64,000 bases of DNA from Flavobacteriales bacterium UBA4466 (GCA_905182335.1 CAJJBE010000003.1:279870-343869); one strand, 5' to 3'. Positions 18,921-28,866 are shown, counted from the first letter of the stretch. Notes: generated by a model from the letters alone, not told the origin. Translations and numbers: made by a program.

Positions 18921-19529
18921 TTAATGTCTTTGTATAAGTAAATCACGTGTCATAGGGCCTTCACAGAAAATCGCATCTAAAATAGATAGGCTTTCTTTAA
19001 AATTTGAATTCCCCGGAAAAACTTGAATATAGGGTGCTTTTTCTTTCTCTTGAAATGAATCTTTCCCGGTTAAGGTTAGTCTTAAGTCATATTTAAATAT
19101 AGCTTGAAACTCGTCACTAATTATTATCTCTGTTTTAAGATCTAACCAATGAATAACACGTTTTGTAATTTCGGTATTAAAGTTAAGTAAGCTTTTCTCC
19201 TTTGAAAACAATAGTTCTTCAACTTCAATGCTATAATAATCAAAATAAGCTGCAGATTTGTAAGCGCTTGTAATTGACCTCCAATGCCTTACTCTCCAGT
19301 TCTCTTCATCTGATAAAACAACGTCTCCAGTTGGCGTTTTAGAACCCCTAGGTCGCTTTGTAGGAATTGACAGAGACATTATACCATCTCCACCAACAAT
19401 GTCACATCGATTGCGATATGTTTGCTTTGGGTAATGTTCTTTTGCCTCAACGAACACCTTATCATGTCTAGCGAGTTCCTTGAAGTAAGCAATACTTCCA
19501 AAATAGGAAGTAGGTAGAATGGGCGTCAT
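18921..19529 (-). CDS. WbqC-like family protein
   Basis: 202 residues with the WbqC pattern: an N-terminal PTSYFGSIAYFKEL strand-helix, SIPTKRPRGSKTP, and WRVRHWRSITSAYKSAAYF. The name comes from O-antigen clusters; the biochemical role is unknown. Its ATG overlaps the stop of lepB by one base (TAATG), so it is translationally coupled to signal peptidase I, as in many Bacteroidota. Confidence 0.8.
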   Translation of the reverse strand: MTPILPTSYFGSIAYFKELARHDKVFVEAKEHYPKQTYRNRCDIVGGDGIMSLSIPTKRPRGSKTPTGDVVLSDEENWRVRHWRSITSAYKSAAYFDYYSIEVEELLFSKEKSLLNFNTEITKRVIHWLDLKTEIIISDEFQAIFKYDLRLTLTGKDSFQEKEKAPYIQVFPGNSNFKESLSILDAIFCEGPMTRDLLIQRH

Positions 19530-21430
19530 TATCGAATGATGTTAAATAAACGCTCCCAACGAACACCTTTGTAGGGACTTTTAGAGAACCAAACCATAGA
19601 TGCTTTTCCAACAATGTGATCTTCTGGCACGAATCCCCATATACGTGAATCAGCTGAATTATAGCGATTATCTCCCATCAACCAGTAGTAATTCATAGCG
19701 AAGGTATATTCCGTAGCTTTTTTTCCATCAATCAAAATTCCATCTTTTGTTTCCTTAAGGGAATGGCCTTCGTAAGCTGTAATTATTCTGCGAAACCATG
19801 CAATATTGTTCGTGTCAATTTTTATTTTTTGACCAGCAAAAGGGATTTGAAATCTATTAAAGTCAGTTATCGTGTTATTAATATAGAAATCTTTCGGAAA
19901 ACTATTTAAGTTATCAATTAGTCTTACTGGAGAAGGCGTTATCGAATCAGCTAATTGAGGATATCTTACCAAATTGAAATTTCCTTCAGGGTTTGATTTT
20001 TTCAACTTTGTAAGTTGATCTTTTGTTAAATTCATGATGTAGCTTCCATCACTATTCTGATTCTTGTAATAGTCGCCACGTTCAACTTCCAATCCATATT
20101 TCTCATCCATTCTAGATTTTGTTGGGATAAGAACGTTGGTTACATTGTACTGTAAGTTTTGGTTTTCAGCAACGAAAGCCTTTTTGTCATTTACATACAA
20201 GGTAGAATTCTTAATCTCAATCCAATCACCAGGAATACCTACACATCTTTTAATATAATTTTCACGTTTGTCTACTGGGCGATAAATTACTCCGTAATGT
20301 TCAATTGTACCACCATTACTTTGGTCGTATGCAACTTTATCAACTGCTAATTTGTAGCGTGCTTTATCCCTCCATAACTCTATGTTATCAATGAAGTCTT
20401 GGCCGTTTAGGTTCATGACTCTTCGTGTTGCTTCTTGCGATGTGAATGCATCAACGCTATACATATCAAAATTTCCTTGAGGTGCTGACTTTAAAATACT
20501 GTCTTTTAATTGAACCTTGAGTGTTGAAATAGAGGCATTTTTTTCTTGCCATAAGCGAAGAGCTTCCTTATTTACAATTCCGTGATAATCGTGACCCATC
20601 AATCCGTTTGGCATTCTTGGGTCGTAAACGGCAGTATCACCAGAAGGATAATTGAAAACGAGTACGTCATTGTTCTTAACACCTGAAAACCCAGGTAATC
20701 TTGTATAATTAGATGTCTCTAATCCCGTATATGACTTTACATTTATCCATGGAACTGTATTATGAACGAGTGGGTAGGATAGAGGCGTAACAGGAACTTT
20801 AGGCCCATAAGCAAGTTTGTTTACAAATAGAAAATCTCCCACAACTAACGTTTTTTCCATCGATCCAGTAGGAATTTGGAATGGCTCAAAAACATATGTT
20901 CGAATAATACTTGCGGCAACTAAAGCAAAAAGAATGGAGTCTCCCCATTCTTTTACTTTGGATTTCTTCCCTGGCTGATGGCGAGTGACAGCACCAATAC
21001 CAAGGGCAATAATGTGCCCTATGATAGGTAAAGAAAGGAATAAAGCTAAATGATCTCCCCATTCACGATCTCCCATCTCCTTGCTGTTTGCCCAGTTAGT
21101 TTCAGAAATAATTGGGTCTTTGTCTTTTGCAATCTTAGCCATTATGATATATGGAAAGAAAACCCCTTGTAAAGTATCAATAAGTGAGAAATAACCAAAT
21201 CTGCGGATGTAAGAAGTATTCACAACAGACCACATCACGATATGAGCTCCAGGAACAATCATAAGCAAAGACCACCAAGGTTTTTTTGCACCTAGTTTAA
21301 ACGCTACATAGTAATTATAAACTGGTATGAGTGCTTCCCATGATTTTCTGTCTGCTTGTTTAAAGCTGATAAACCAAAGTGAAATGTATGGGTGGACGAG
21401 TAATAGGATATAAAAGTAAAATATGTTCAT
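19529..21430 (-). CDS. lepB: Signal peptidase I, enlarged form with extra membrane domain
   Basis: 633 residues. Cleaves signal peptides from Sec and Tat exported proteins. An N-terminal domain of several membrane helices (about 1-150, DUF5684-like) precedes the S26 peptidase. The catalytic Ser is Ser190 in PTGSMEKTL and the general base is Lys394 in YIKRCVGIPGDW. Box E is GDNRYNSADSRIWGFVP near the C-terminus. About 204 residues separate Ser and Lys, against 55 in E. coli, so a large insertion lies between them. It is four bases from dapB and overlaps wbqC-like by one base. Confidence 0.9.
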   Translation of the reverse strand: MNIFYFYILLLVHPYISLWFISFKQADRKSWEALIPVYNYYVAFKLGAKKPWWSLLMIVPGAHIVMWSVVNTSYIRRFGYFSLIDTLQGVFFPYIIMAKIAKDKDPIISETNWANSKEMGDREWGDHLALFLSLPIIGHIIALGIGAVTRHQPGKKSKVKEWGDSILFALVAASIIRTYVFEPFQIPTGSMEKTLVVGDFLFVNKLAYGPKVPVTPLSYPLVHNTVPWINVKSYTGLETSNYTRLPGFSGVKNNDVLVFNYPSGDTAVYDPRMPNGLMGHDYHGIVNKEALRLWQEKNASISTLKVQLKDSILKSAPQGNFDMYSVDAFTSQEATRRVMNLNGQDFIDNIELWRDKARYKLAVDKVAYDQSNGGTIEHYGVIYRPVDKRENYIKRCVGIPGDWIEIKNSTLYVNDKKAFVAENQNLQYNVTNVLIPTKSRMDEKYGLEVERGDYYKNQNSDGSYIMNLTKDQLTKLKKSNPEGNFNLVRYPQLADSITPSPVRLIDNLNSFPKDFYINNTITDFNRFQIPFAGQKIKIDTNNIAWFRRIITAYEGHSLKETKDGILIDGKKATEYTFAMNYYWLMGDNRYNSADSRIWGFVPEDHIVGKASMVWFSKSPYKGVRWERLFNIIR

Positions 21431-21434
21431 GTTC

Positions 21435-22157
21435 TTATATGTTGATTACGTCTTGCATTGTAAATACTCCTTTTTTGTTAGCAATCCATTCTGCAGCAAT
21501 TACCGCTCCCAATGCAAATCCTTGACGACTTTTAGCTGTGTGTTTAATTTCAATAACATCAATGTCAGACTTATAACTAATCTTATGTGTACCTGGAACA
21601 CCATCTTCTCGATAGGATGTAATGGCAATTTGTTTGTCTAAAGGATTCGGTTTTATATTTTTTTGATGTGTCCATGAAGAGTAGTTCTTATTTTCCAGTA
21701 TCATATCATTAGCTAATGAAACAGCTGTTCCTGAAGGCGCATCTATTTTTTCTAGATGATGTATTTCTTCAAGGTTAGTTTTGTATTCAGGACTATTCGA
21801 CATCAATTTTGCCAATCGTCGATTGATATCAAAAAAGATATTTACGCCAATGCTGAAATTTGAAGCATACAGAATAGCACCATCATTCCTTGTAACATAG
21901 TCTTTTACATGCTGAAATTGGTCATCCCAAGCAGTTGTGCCAACAATTATAGGTACTTTCTTGTCAATACAATATTCTATGTGTTTTATAGCTAAATGAG
22001 GTGCAGTGAACTCAATAGCCACATCAATGGTAGAAAAATTTAAACTTATAATCGGATTTTGACTATTACTTTTACCAACAATTCTATGTCCGCGAGATTC
22101 AGCGATTTCTTCAATCACTTTTCCCATTTTCCCATATCCAATTAAAGCTATATTCAT
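21435..22157 (-). CDS. dapB: 4-hydroxy-tetrahydrodipicolinate reductase
   Basis: 240 residues; second step of the diaminopimelate pathway, NAD(P)H-dependent. The nucleotide loop is GYGKMG (7-12). The catalytic motif EIHHLEKIDAPSGTA carries His133, His134 and Lys137. The N-terminal half contains TAPHLAIKHIEYC and VGTTAW, both family blocks. It lies between DUF5683 and lepB in a cluster typical of Bacteroidota and has a good promoter candidate just upstream. Confidence 0.94.
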   Translation of the reverse strand: MNIALIGYGKMGKVIEEIAESRGHRIVGKSNSQNPIISLNFSTIDVAIEFTAPHLAIKHIEYCIDKKVPIIVGTTAWDDQFQHVKDYVTRNDGAILYASNFSIGVNIFFDINRRLAKLMSNSPEYKTNLEEIHHLEKIDAPSGTAVSLANDMILENKNYSSWTHQKNIKPNPLDKQIAITSYREDGVPGTHKISYKSDIDVIEIKHTAKSRQGFALGAVIAAEWIANKKGVFTMQDVINI

Positions 22158-22174
22158 GATTGTTACAATTAAAG

Positions 22175-22205
22175 CAAAAATAAAGTTTTAAGCAGAGTAG
22201 GCAAG
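22175..22205 (-). promoter_or_regulatory. Promoter candidate for dapB-lepB-wbqC
   Basis: On the minus strand, CTTG (one mismatch to the TTTG -33 box, 22202-22205) is 19 bases from TATTTTTG (exact TAnnTTTG, 22175-22182). The -7 box ends 17 bases before the dapB ATG. It falls in the only real gap of the parA-to-wbqC run. Confidence 0.45.
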
Positions 22206-22209
22206 ACTT

Positions 22210-22749
22210 TTAACGAAAATTAAAGGATAACTTTAAACCTGGTGCGCGATAGTCTAGAATAACGGGGTCAAAAGACATTGATAAATCCTCAGAAATATCA
22301 AAGTTAACGAAATGTGCTTCAACTCCTGCGTCAGTTAATTGAAGTATATAGGCTATGCCAACAGCAATTATAGATAGATCACGCCAATCTAAATACTGAT
22401 TGTAAATACTTAATATCGCTTGGTCATCAAATTGGGCCCATTTATCATCTCCAGGTTCGCCAGATTTACGCAATGTATATTCTTTTTTAAGTGATTTTTG
22501 AGTAGTTTGATTAGTGACAAGGAAATAAGTAGAAGCACCGATCCCAGTATATATAAGGGGGACTTTCCAGAATCCTTTCTTCTTACCTAACGGCATGGCT
22601 ATGTGATTATAAACTTGACCAGCCCCAGGCAATACAGCGGATAAAATTACGGATTTTCGAATTGAGTGATGTTTAGTTTCAAAATTAAAATCCGCTTGTG
22701 CAAACACTACGTTTGTACTAAATAAAATGAGCACGAGAAAAAGCTTCAT
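22210..22749 (-). CDS. DUF5683 family protein, exported or membrane-associated
   Basis: 179 residues with a signal peptide ending VVFAQ. The family block SVILSAVLPGAGQVYNH is present at about 31-48, and two weakly hydrophobic helices follow (near 66-82 and 122-138). The function is unknown. It is coupled to parB by a one-base overlap (TAATG), a conserved location in Bacteroidota. Confidence 0.75.
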   Translation of the reverse strand: MKLFLVLILFSTNVVFAQADFNFETKHHSIRKSVILSAVLPGAGQVYNHIAMPLGKKKGFWKVPLIYTGIGASTYFLVTNQTTQKSLKKEYTLRKSGEPGDDKWAQFDDQAILSIYNQYLDWRDLSIIAVGIAYILQLTDAGVEAHFVNFDISEDLSMSFDPVILDYRAPGLKLSFNFR

Positions 22750-23654
22750 TATTTGTGTAATAATTCAATAATTCGATTCAAATCATTATCAGAGTCAAAG
22801 TTAACGATGATCCTTCCAGCACCTTTTGGTGTTTTTTTTATTTCAACCTTGGTTCTCAATTGATCACTCAGGTGTTCTTTGAAAACAAACTCATTTTCAG
22901 AGATGCTCACTTTGAATTTTGAACTATCTCGTTCTTGTTTTGTAGGATAAGAAGTCAGTTGTTCACCACGTAAAAGGGATTCAATGTCTCTTACAGATAA
23001 TTTCTCAGCAACAACACGATTAAATAAATTAACTTGTGTTTCTTCGCTGCCAGCAGAAACCAATGCGCGTGCATGCCCCATGGTGATTTGCTTAGATCTA
23101 ACTCCAGCTTGAATCTCAACGGGTAATTTAAGAAGGCGAAGATGGTTTGTTATGCTTGATCGGCTTTTTGAAATTTTTTGACTTAACTGGTCTTGTGTTA
23201 AATCACATTCTTCAATTAGTCTCGAGTATGACAAGGCAACTTCGATTGGATTAAGGTCTTCACGTTGAATGTTTTCCACCAATGCCATTTCTAGCATTGT
23301 TTGGTCATTTGCGATTCTTACGTAGGCTGGAAGATCAGTAAGTCCTGCCAGTTGTGAAGCTCTGAAACGTCGCTCACCAGAAATTAATTGATATTTACCA
23401 CGACCAAGTTTTCGAACAGTTAAAGGTTGTATGATTCCATGAGCTTTGATAGAGTTACTTAAGTCGGTTAAAGCATCTTTTTCAAAATTTGTACGTGGAT
23501 TGAATGGGTTTGCTTCAATACATGAAATAGGAAGTGTAGAGATAGACCCAATTACTGCGTCTCCATTAGTGGAAGTGATAGTTGTATCGGCGTTTTCCAA
23601 TAAAGCACTTAGTCCTTTTCCTAGTGCTGAGCGCTTATTTGTATTAGAGTTCAT
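22749..23654 (-). CDS. parB: Chromosome partitioning protein ParB
   Basis: 301 residues from the ATG at 23654. A longer frame (to 23720) would only add residues inside parA that do not resemble Par[21 protein letters not shown] is the usual family N-terminus. The CTPase/ParB box ([15 protein letters not shown]) and the helix-turn-helix ([20 protein letters not shown]) are clear. It binds parS sites and loads condensin. Its start overlaps the parA end by 11 bases. Confidence 0.93.
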   Translation of the reverse strand: MNSNTNKRSALGKGLSALLENADTTITSTNGDAVIGSISTLPISCIEANPFNPRTNFEKDALTDLSNSIKAHGIIQPLTVRKLGRGKYQLISGERRFRASQLAGLTDLPAYVRIANDQTMLEMALVENIQREDLNPIEVALSYSRLIEECDLTQDQLSQKISKSRSSITNHLRLLKLPVEIQAGVRSKQITMGHARALVSAGSEETQVNLFNRVVAEKLSVRDIESLLRGEQLTSYPTKQERDSSKFKVSISENEFVFKEHLSDQLRTKVEIKKTPKGAGRIIVNFDSDNDLNRIIELLHK

Positions 23655-24456
23655 CGCTAATATTAATTTTTTTATCGTCGTTTGAAATATTTGTCGCGTC
23701 ATTCTTTTGAAGAATTTCACGTGTAAGGTTCAAGTAGTTCACAGAACCCTTACTAGCTGAGTCATGCATGATTATTGTTTCCCCATGGCTAGGAGCTTCT
23801 CCCAGTTTAGTATTGCGATGAATAACGGTATCAAATACAATCTCTTGGAAGTGCATTTTAACTTCCTCTAGAACCTGATTTGCAAGTCTTAATCGCGTGT
23901 CATACATAGTCAATAGAATTCCTTCAATTTCTAAATCAGGATTCAATCGGCCTTGAATAATTTTTATTGTATTTAATAATTTCCCTAATCCTTCCAGTGC
24001 AAAGTATTCACATTGAACAGGAATTATAACTGAATCTGCTGCTGTTAAAGAATTAACAGTAATCAAACCTAAAGAAGGTGAACAGTCAATTATAATATAA
24101 TCGTATTGATCTTTAATTTTTTCCAAAGCAAACTTAAGCATACGCTCTCTGTTTGGAAGATTAATCATTTCAAGCTCGGCGCCAACTAGATCTATATGGG
24201 AAGGAATGATATCCAAATTTGGATTATCTGTTTTGATTATTAAATCAGTTGGATTGATATCGTTTATTAGACAATCATAAATGTTTTTTGAGTTGTTAGG
24301 GTCCAGTCCTAGTCCAGAAGTAGCATTGGCCTGGGGGTCTGCATCAACGAGTAATGTTTTGTGTTCAAGAACACCCAAGCATCCACTCAGGTTTATTGCT
24401 GTAGTTGTCTTTCCAACTCCACCTTTCTGATTCGCGATAGCAATAATTTTCCCCAT
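23644..24456 (-). CDS. parA: Chromosome partitioning ATPase ParA (Soj)
   Basis: MinD/ParA ATPase; deviant Walker [16 protein letters not shown] lies right after the start, and [10 protein letters not shown] is the Walker B area. I choose the ATG at 24456 because family members begin [13 protein letters not shown]; an ATG seven codons upstream (24477) is possible. It precedes parB on the minus strand. No canonical parS was noticed nearby. Confidence 0.92.
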   Translation of the reverse strand: MGKIIAIANQKGGVGKTTTAINLSGCLGVLEHKTLLVDADPQANATSGLGLDPNNSKNIYDCLINDINPTDLIIKTDNPNLDIIPSHIDLVGAELEMINLPNRERMLKFALEKIKDQYDYIIIDCSPSLGLITVNSLTAADSVIIPVQCEYFALEGLGKLLNTIKIIQGRLNPDLEIEGILLTMYDTRLRLANQVLEEVKMHFQEIVFDTVIHRNTKLGEAPSHGETIIMHDSASKGSVNYLNLTREILQKNDATNISNDDKKINISDEL

Positions 24457-24524
24457 TAATTTTTTATATTGAGTCATAAATATACGTCAAATCGAATTTG
24501 AATCGCACTAATTTTATTAGTAGT

Positions 24525-24547
24525 TATCAACTTCGAAATTGTTGATA
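24525..24547. promoter_or_regulatory. Inverted repeat upstream of parA
   Basis: TATCAAC and GTTGATA form a perfect 7-base inverted repeat around a 9-base spacer in the gap between the DUF3276 remnant and parA. It lacks the GTTnCACGTGnAAC core of parS. It may be a regulator site or a weak hairpin. Confidence 0.35.
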
Positions 24548-24595
24548 CCATGTTGGTCTATAAAACAGCACTACCGAAAACTGCAGATTCAAATA

Positions 24596-24913
24596 TTATA
24601 AATCATTAAGACTGACATCTTCATTTGATTCTGAGTCAGTTGAATTATCTGTTTTGTAATCCCCTTTAGCGTTTAATTCTTTGATTTTTTCAATGGTATT
24701 TGTGAACCCATCAGCAAACTTTTTAAAGTCCTCTTTGTATAAGAATATTTTATGCTTTTGATAAGATTATCTTCCGTCAATAGAGGTTTTTTTACTTTCT
24801 GTTAATGTGATGTATAGCTCGTTTCCCTTCGCAGATTTAATATCAAAGAAATAGGTTCTTTTTCCAGCTCTAACCACTTTGGAATATACCTCATCATTCT
24901 TGTGGTAATTCAT
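24596..24913 (-). pseudogene. DUF3276 (PUR-type nucleic-acid-binding) gene interrupted by an in-frame stop
   Basis: Read on the minus strand from the ATG at 24913, the first 48 codons give a clear DUF3276 start (EVYSKVVRAGKRTYFFDIKS, YITLTESKK). Codon 49 is TAA (24767-24769). The same frame then continues without shift into the conserved QKHKIFLYKEDFKKFADG segment and an acidic tail, ending at 24598, 105 coded positions in all. Related proteins bind single-stranded nucleic acid and are highly conserved in Bacteroidota. The ORF is intact except for this stop, so it is a recent nonsense mutation or a sequencing error. It lies downstream of the ABC exporter and upstream of parA. Confidence 0.75.
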
Positions 24914-24979
24914 CTCGTCTTTTATTTTCTGTTGTGCTTAACAAATATGCTGATTTTTATTTAATCAATCAAGTTGCTA

Positions 24980-26728
24980 TTAATGAGTTTCTTCAGCTAG
25001 TTGTTTCTTATGTAAATCGGCATATATACCTTTTAATTCAATTAATTCAGAGTGGGTTCCTTGCTCGATAATCGAGCCATGATCAATATTGATAATGCGA
25101 GACACATTTCTCAAAGAGGATATACGGTGGCTAATGACAATAGAGGTTGCTTGTCGTCTTTTTAAGTTAGACAGAATAATGTCTTCAGTTTCTGTATCTA
25201 CCGCAGACAAACAATCATCCAAGATTAAAAGCATTGGATTTCGAATTAAAGCACGCGCAATACTTACACGTTGTTTTTGTCCTCCGCTTAGATTTACTCC
25301 ACGTTCTCCAAGTATAGTATCATATTTATCCCTAAATTCAATAATATTGTGATGAACATGAGCCTCTTTAGCTGCGTTTTCAATCTCTGTGAGAGATTCA
25401 TTATTGGTGTTGCTTCCGAATAGAATGTTGTTTTTGACTGTGTCTGAAAATAAGAAGACATCTTGCGGTACAATTCCTGTTTGATCTCTAAATTGATTTA
25501 AATTAATTTCTTTTAGGTCGACACCATCGATTAAAATATGTCCTGAAGTCGGTTCAATTTGTCGCATGATAAGTTTTAGTAAAGTTGATTTTCCTGCCCC
25601 GGTTCTTCCTACAATCCCAAGAGATTCACCTTTTGTTATTTTGAAACTTAATCCATTAACAGCATTTATGTTTGAGTTTGGATAAGTATAACTTACATTA
25701 ACAAATTCAATAACGCCTCCAAAATTAAATATATCATTATTTGTATTTACAATTTCGACCTCTTCATTTAAGAACTCATTAATTCTAGCTTGACTAGCAG
25801 CCGCTCTAGAAATTAATGAAGAGACCCATCCAATAGAAGCAAATGGCCACGTTAAAAGGTTGACGTAAAAAATAAATTTCAAGATTCCACCTTGCGTTAT
25901 TTCTTCTCTGTAGTATAAAAGTCCACCCAAGTATATACAGAGAATTGTGCTGATCCCAATCAAGATGAAAATAGTTGGCATGAAGAAGGCATTTGTAAGT
26001 ACAAGGCGCATACTTTTCGTCTTGTAATCTTCCGCAGATATTTCAAGTTGCTTATTTATCTCATTACTTCTATTGTAGGCTTTAATGATGCGGATTCCAG
26101 AGAATACCTCTTGTACTAGCGTAGACATATTAGATTGTTCTTCCTGTACTTCTGCACTCAGTTTCCCAATGCGATCCGCAACTTTATAAATTATGAAAGA
26201 CATAAGTGGGAGTGGTGCTAAAACTATTATTGTTAAATAACCATCAACATTAACCATATTTCTGATCACCAAAACACTTAAGGCTATAAGGTTTATAGAG
26301 TACATAATTCCTGGCCCTAAGTACATTCTTACTTTAGTGACATCTTCGGAGATACGATTCATTAAGTCTCCGGTGTTATTCCTTTTATAAAAAGAATAGT
26401 TTAATTCTTGATACTTAGCATAGATTTCATTTTTTAAGTCGTATTCAATGTAACGCGACATAATTATGATCATTTGACGTGTTAGAAAAAGGAAGAATCC
26501 GGATATAATTATCAAAAGCATGATGATTCCGCCAGCTTTTAATGCAATATAAATTACTTCATCAGTGGGTCTTGATGTATCCCAATTTTTTAAGTCATCC
26601 GTGAAATCCCCAAAGAATTCGGGCATTTCAACTTTAAACCAGTTACTTCCAATTATGAATAATACGCCTAAAAGGAATCTCCATTTATACTTTATAAAAT
26701 ATTTGTTTAGGTAGCTAAGTGACTTCAT
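24980..26728 (-). CDS. ABC exporter, fused membrane and ATPase domains
   Basis: About 582 residues from the ATG at 26728 (KSLSYLNKYFIKYKW is the usual start; an ATG 12 codons further upstream exists). Six transmembrane helices fill about 1-310. The nucleotide-binding domain has Walker A GRTGAGKST, a Q-loop (GIVPQDVFLFSD), the signature LSGGQKQR and Walker B LLILDDCLSAVDTE. It resembles MsbA/MDR-type homodimeric exporters for lipids or drugs; the substrate is unknown. It is divergent from leucine dehydrogenase. Confidence 0.9.
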   Translation of the reverse strand: MKSLSYLNKYFIKYKWRFLLGVLFIIGSNWFKVEMPEFFGDFTDDLKNWDTSRPTDEVIYIALKAGGIIMLLIIISGFFLFLTRQMIIIMSRYIEYDLKNEIYAKYQELNYSFYKRNNTGDLMNRISEDVTKVRMYLGPGIMYSINLIALSVLVIRNMVNVDGYLTIIVLAPLPLMSFIIYKVADRIGKLSAEVQEEQSNMSTLVQEVFSGIRIIKAYNRSNEINKQLEISAEDYKTKSMRLVLTNAFFMPTIFILIGISTILCIYLGGLLYYREEITQGGILKFIFYVNLLTWPFASIGWVSSLISRAAASQARINEFLNEEVEIVNTNNDIFNFGGVIEFVNVSYTYPNSNINAVNGLSFKITKGESLGIVGRTGAGKSTLLKLIMRQIEPTSGHILIDGVDLKEINLNQFRDQTGIVPQDVFLFSDTVKNNILFGSNTNNESLTEIENAAKEAHVHHNIIEFRDKYDTILGERGVNLSGGQKQRVSIARALIRNPMLLILDDCLSAVDTETEDIILSNLKRRQATSIVISHRISSLRNVSRIINIDHGSIIEQGTHSELIELKGIYADLHKKQLAEETH

Positions 26729-26810
26729 CCGATAATTTCCTATTTTTGCCACGCTCATTTGCATGACGTTGTAAAAGTATATAATACACTTGAGAAAACA
26801 TTTATCATCT

Positions 26811-27908
26811 ATGTTTGAAGTAAAAAATATTGAGGATACAAACCTCGCAGATAATCCGGTAGTTGCTCAAATGAGCAAGTATAATCATGAGCAGCTGCTT
26901 TTTTGTAATGATAACGACACAGGTTTAAAAGCGATAATTGCTGTGCATAACACGATATTAGGGCCAGCATTAGGTGGTACTCGTATGTGGAAATACAGTA
27001 ATGAAATGGAGGCTTTACATGATGTGTTGCGATTATCTCGCGGCATGACATATAAAAACTCTATATCTGGATTAAACCTAGGTGGAGGTAAGGCTGTCAT
27101 AATTGGTGATGCAAGAACCATGAAGTCTGAAGCTTTATTTAGAAGATTCGGGAAGTTTGTTAATAGTTTGGCTGGGAAATATATTACTGCGGAAGATGTG
27201 GGGATTAATCCTTTGGATATGACTTATGTAGGAATGGAAACTAATCACGTTGTTGGTTTACCTGGTAAAAGTGGAGACCCATCACCTGTTACAGCTTACG
27301 GAACTTACATGGGAATGAAGGCCTGCGCTAAACAGCAGTTTGGTTCAGATTCACTTTCAGGGAAGGTTATCGCCGTTCAAGGAGTTGGCCATGTTGGTGA
27401 ATATTTAGTAAAGTCATTAACGGAAGAAGGAGCTAAGGTTTATATTTCTGATATTCATGAACCTTCATTGAAACGTGTTGCAGAACAGTATGGCGCGACT
27501 GTTGTTGGTTTAAACGATATTTACGATTTAGAAATGGATGTTTATGCCCCATGTGCTTTAGGAGCAACATTAAATGATGATACTTTAAACCGTTTAAAAT
27601 GCTCTATCATTGCTGGTGCAGCTAACAATCAATTACAACAAGAGAATGTTCACGGTAAAATAGTAATGGAAAAAGGAATGATTTACGCACCAGATTTCGC
27701 ATTGAATGCTGGAGGTGTAATCAATTGTTATTCAGAGGTAAAAGGCTTGTCTTCTGAATGGGCAATGACTAAATCTGAAGAGATTTACACCACAATATAT
27801 AATATTGTGAAACGCTCAAAAGATGAAAAGGTACCAACATATCAAATCGCGAACAAGATGGCTGAGGAAAGAATCTCAGCGATAGGAAAAGTTAAATTAC
27901 CCTTATAA
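26811..27908 (+). CDS. Leucine dehydrogenase (Glu/Leu/Phe/Val dehydrogenase family)
   Basis: 365 residues from the ATG at 26811; a TTG seven codons upstream is less likely. It deaminates branched-chain amino acids with NAD. The dimerisation/catalytic domain contains ALGGTRMW, Lys82, and catalytic Lys94 in GLNLGGGKAVI. The NAD domain has AVQGVGHVGEYL. Short length and these motifs favour leucine over glutamate specificity, but I cannot fix the preferred substrate. It stands six bases before nusB. Confidence 0.88.
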   Translation: MFEVKNIEDTNLADNPVVAQMSKYNHEQLLFCNDNDTGLKAIIAVHNTILGPALGGTRMWKYSNEMEALHDVLRLSRGMTYKNSISGLNLGGGKAVIIGDARTMKSEALFRRFGKFVNSLAGKYITAEDVGINPLDMTYVGMETNHVVGLPGKSGDPSPVTAYGTYMGMKACAKQQFGSDSLSGKVIAVQGVGHVGEYLVKSLTEEGAKVYISDIHEPSLKRVAEQYGATVVGLNDIYDLEMDVYAPCALGATLNDDTLNRLKCSIIAGAANNQLQQENVHGKIVMEKGMIYAPDFALNAGGVINCYSEVKGLSSEWAMTKSEEIYTTIYNIVKRSKDEKVPTYQIANKMAEERISAIGKVKLPL

Positions 27909-27914
27909 TATTCG

Positions 27915-28862
27915 ATGCTCAATAGACGACATTTAAGAATAAAAGTACTTCAATCACTTTATGCATTCTTCCAATCGAAAGAGGAGGGTTTTGGAAACAT
28001 TGAAAAGGAAACATTGAATTCTTTAGAGAGAATATATGATCTTTATATTTACTTTCTGCTGACTTTTTCAGAATTGAAAACTTTTGGAGAGTATCGTATG
28101 GAGGAGAGTAAAAAGAAAAATTTCACTACAGACGAGGATGTTAATCCAAATCGAAAGTTTGTTGATAGCGCAATTGTTGATATTCTTGAAAAACAAGCAA
28201 CATTACGCGTGCTATCTGAGCAGCGTAAAGTGAATTGGGTAGGTGATGAGAATCAACAAATGTTTCGTAAAATTTATGCTCAAATTAGAGAGAGTGAAGT
28301 TTATGATTCATATATGAATAACGAGGTTTCTGGATTTGAAGAAGATAAGGCTTTTGCAATTGCATTGTTTAAGGCAGAGATTGCTAATTCAGAGATTTTA
28401 TATGATCATTTAGAAGATAGAAATATTCATTGGATTGATGATATTGACCTAGCTTGCTCAATGGTTGTTAAAACAATCAAATCTTTTGAAGAGGGTCAGG
28501 ATTTCACAATACTTCCTTTGTATAAGGATAAGGATGATGAAATAACTTTCGTTCGTGAATTGTTGAGAAAGACAATTGTACTTGATAAGGATAATGAGTT
28601 GCTGATTGATAAGTTAACTGCAAACTGGGAGTTAGATCGAATTGCTAAAATGGACATTATTCTAATGAAAATGGCTATTACAGAGTTGCAGATATTTAAT
28701 AATATCCCAACAAAAGTTACGCTGAATGAATATATTGAGATTTCGAAATTCTACAGTACACCGAAAAGTAATGGCTTTATTAATGGTGTTTTGGACAAAG
28801 CGATCTCACTATTAGTAAAAGATGGTAAAATTAATAAAGTCGGTCGTGGCTTAAAAAACTAG
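27915..28862 (+). CDS. nusB: Transcription antitermination protein NusB, long Bacteroidota form
   Basis: 315 residues, about twice the E. coli length. It begins MLNRRHLRIKVLQSLYAF, like the family's first helix, and the normal NusB core is at the C-terminus (about 190-300, including RIAKMDIILMKMAITEL and IPTKVTLNEYIEISKFY). The central helical insertion is usual in Bacteroidota. NusB binds the boxA RNA with NusE during rRNA transcription. It follows leucine dehydrogenase by six bases. Confidence 0.92.
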   Translation: MLNRRHLRIKVLQSLYAFFQSKEEGFGNIEKETLNSLERIYDLYIYFLLTFSELKTFGEYRMEESKKKNFTTDEDVNPNRKFVDSAIVDILEKQATLRVLSEQRKVNWVGDENQQMFRKIYAQIRESEVYDSYMNNEVSGFEEDKAFAIALFKAEIANSEILYDHLEDRNIHWIDDIDLACSMVVKTIKSFEEGQDFTILPLYKDKDDEITFVRELLRKTIVLDKDNELLIDKLTANWELDRIAKMDIILMKMAITELQIFNNIPTKVTLNEYIEISKFYSTPKSNGFINGVLDKAISLLVKDGKINKVGRGLKN

Positions 28863-28866
28863 AAAG

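Noticed and set aside
23655..23720. A longer ParB start
   Set aside because: The extra residues lie inside parA and do not resemble the ParB N-terminus; the ATG at 23654 fits.
23644..24590. parS sites beside parAB
   Set aside because: No GTTnCACGTGnAAC-type sequence was noticed; the inverted repeat at 24525 does not match.
24767..24769. Recoding of the DUF3276 stop
   Set aside because: TAA is not a known selenocysteine or pyrrolysine codon and no readthrough context is visible; mutation or error is simpler.
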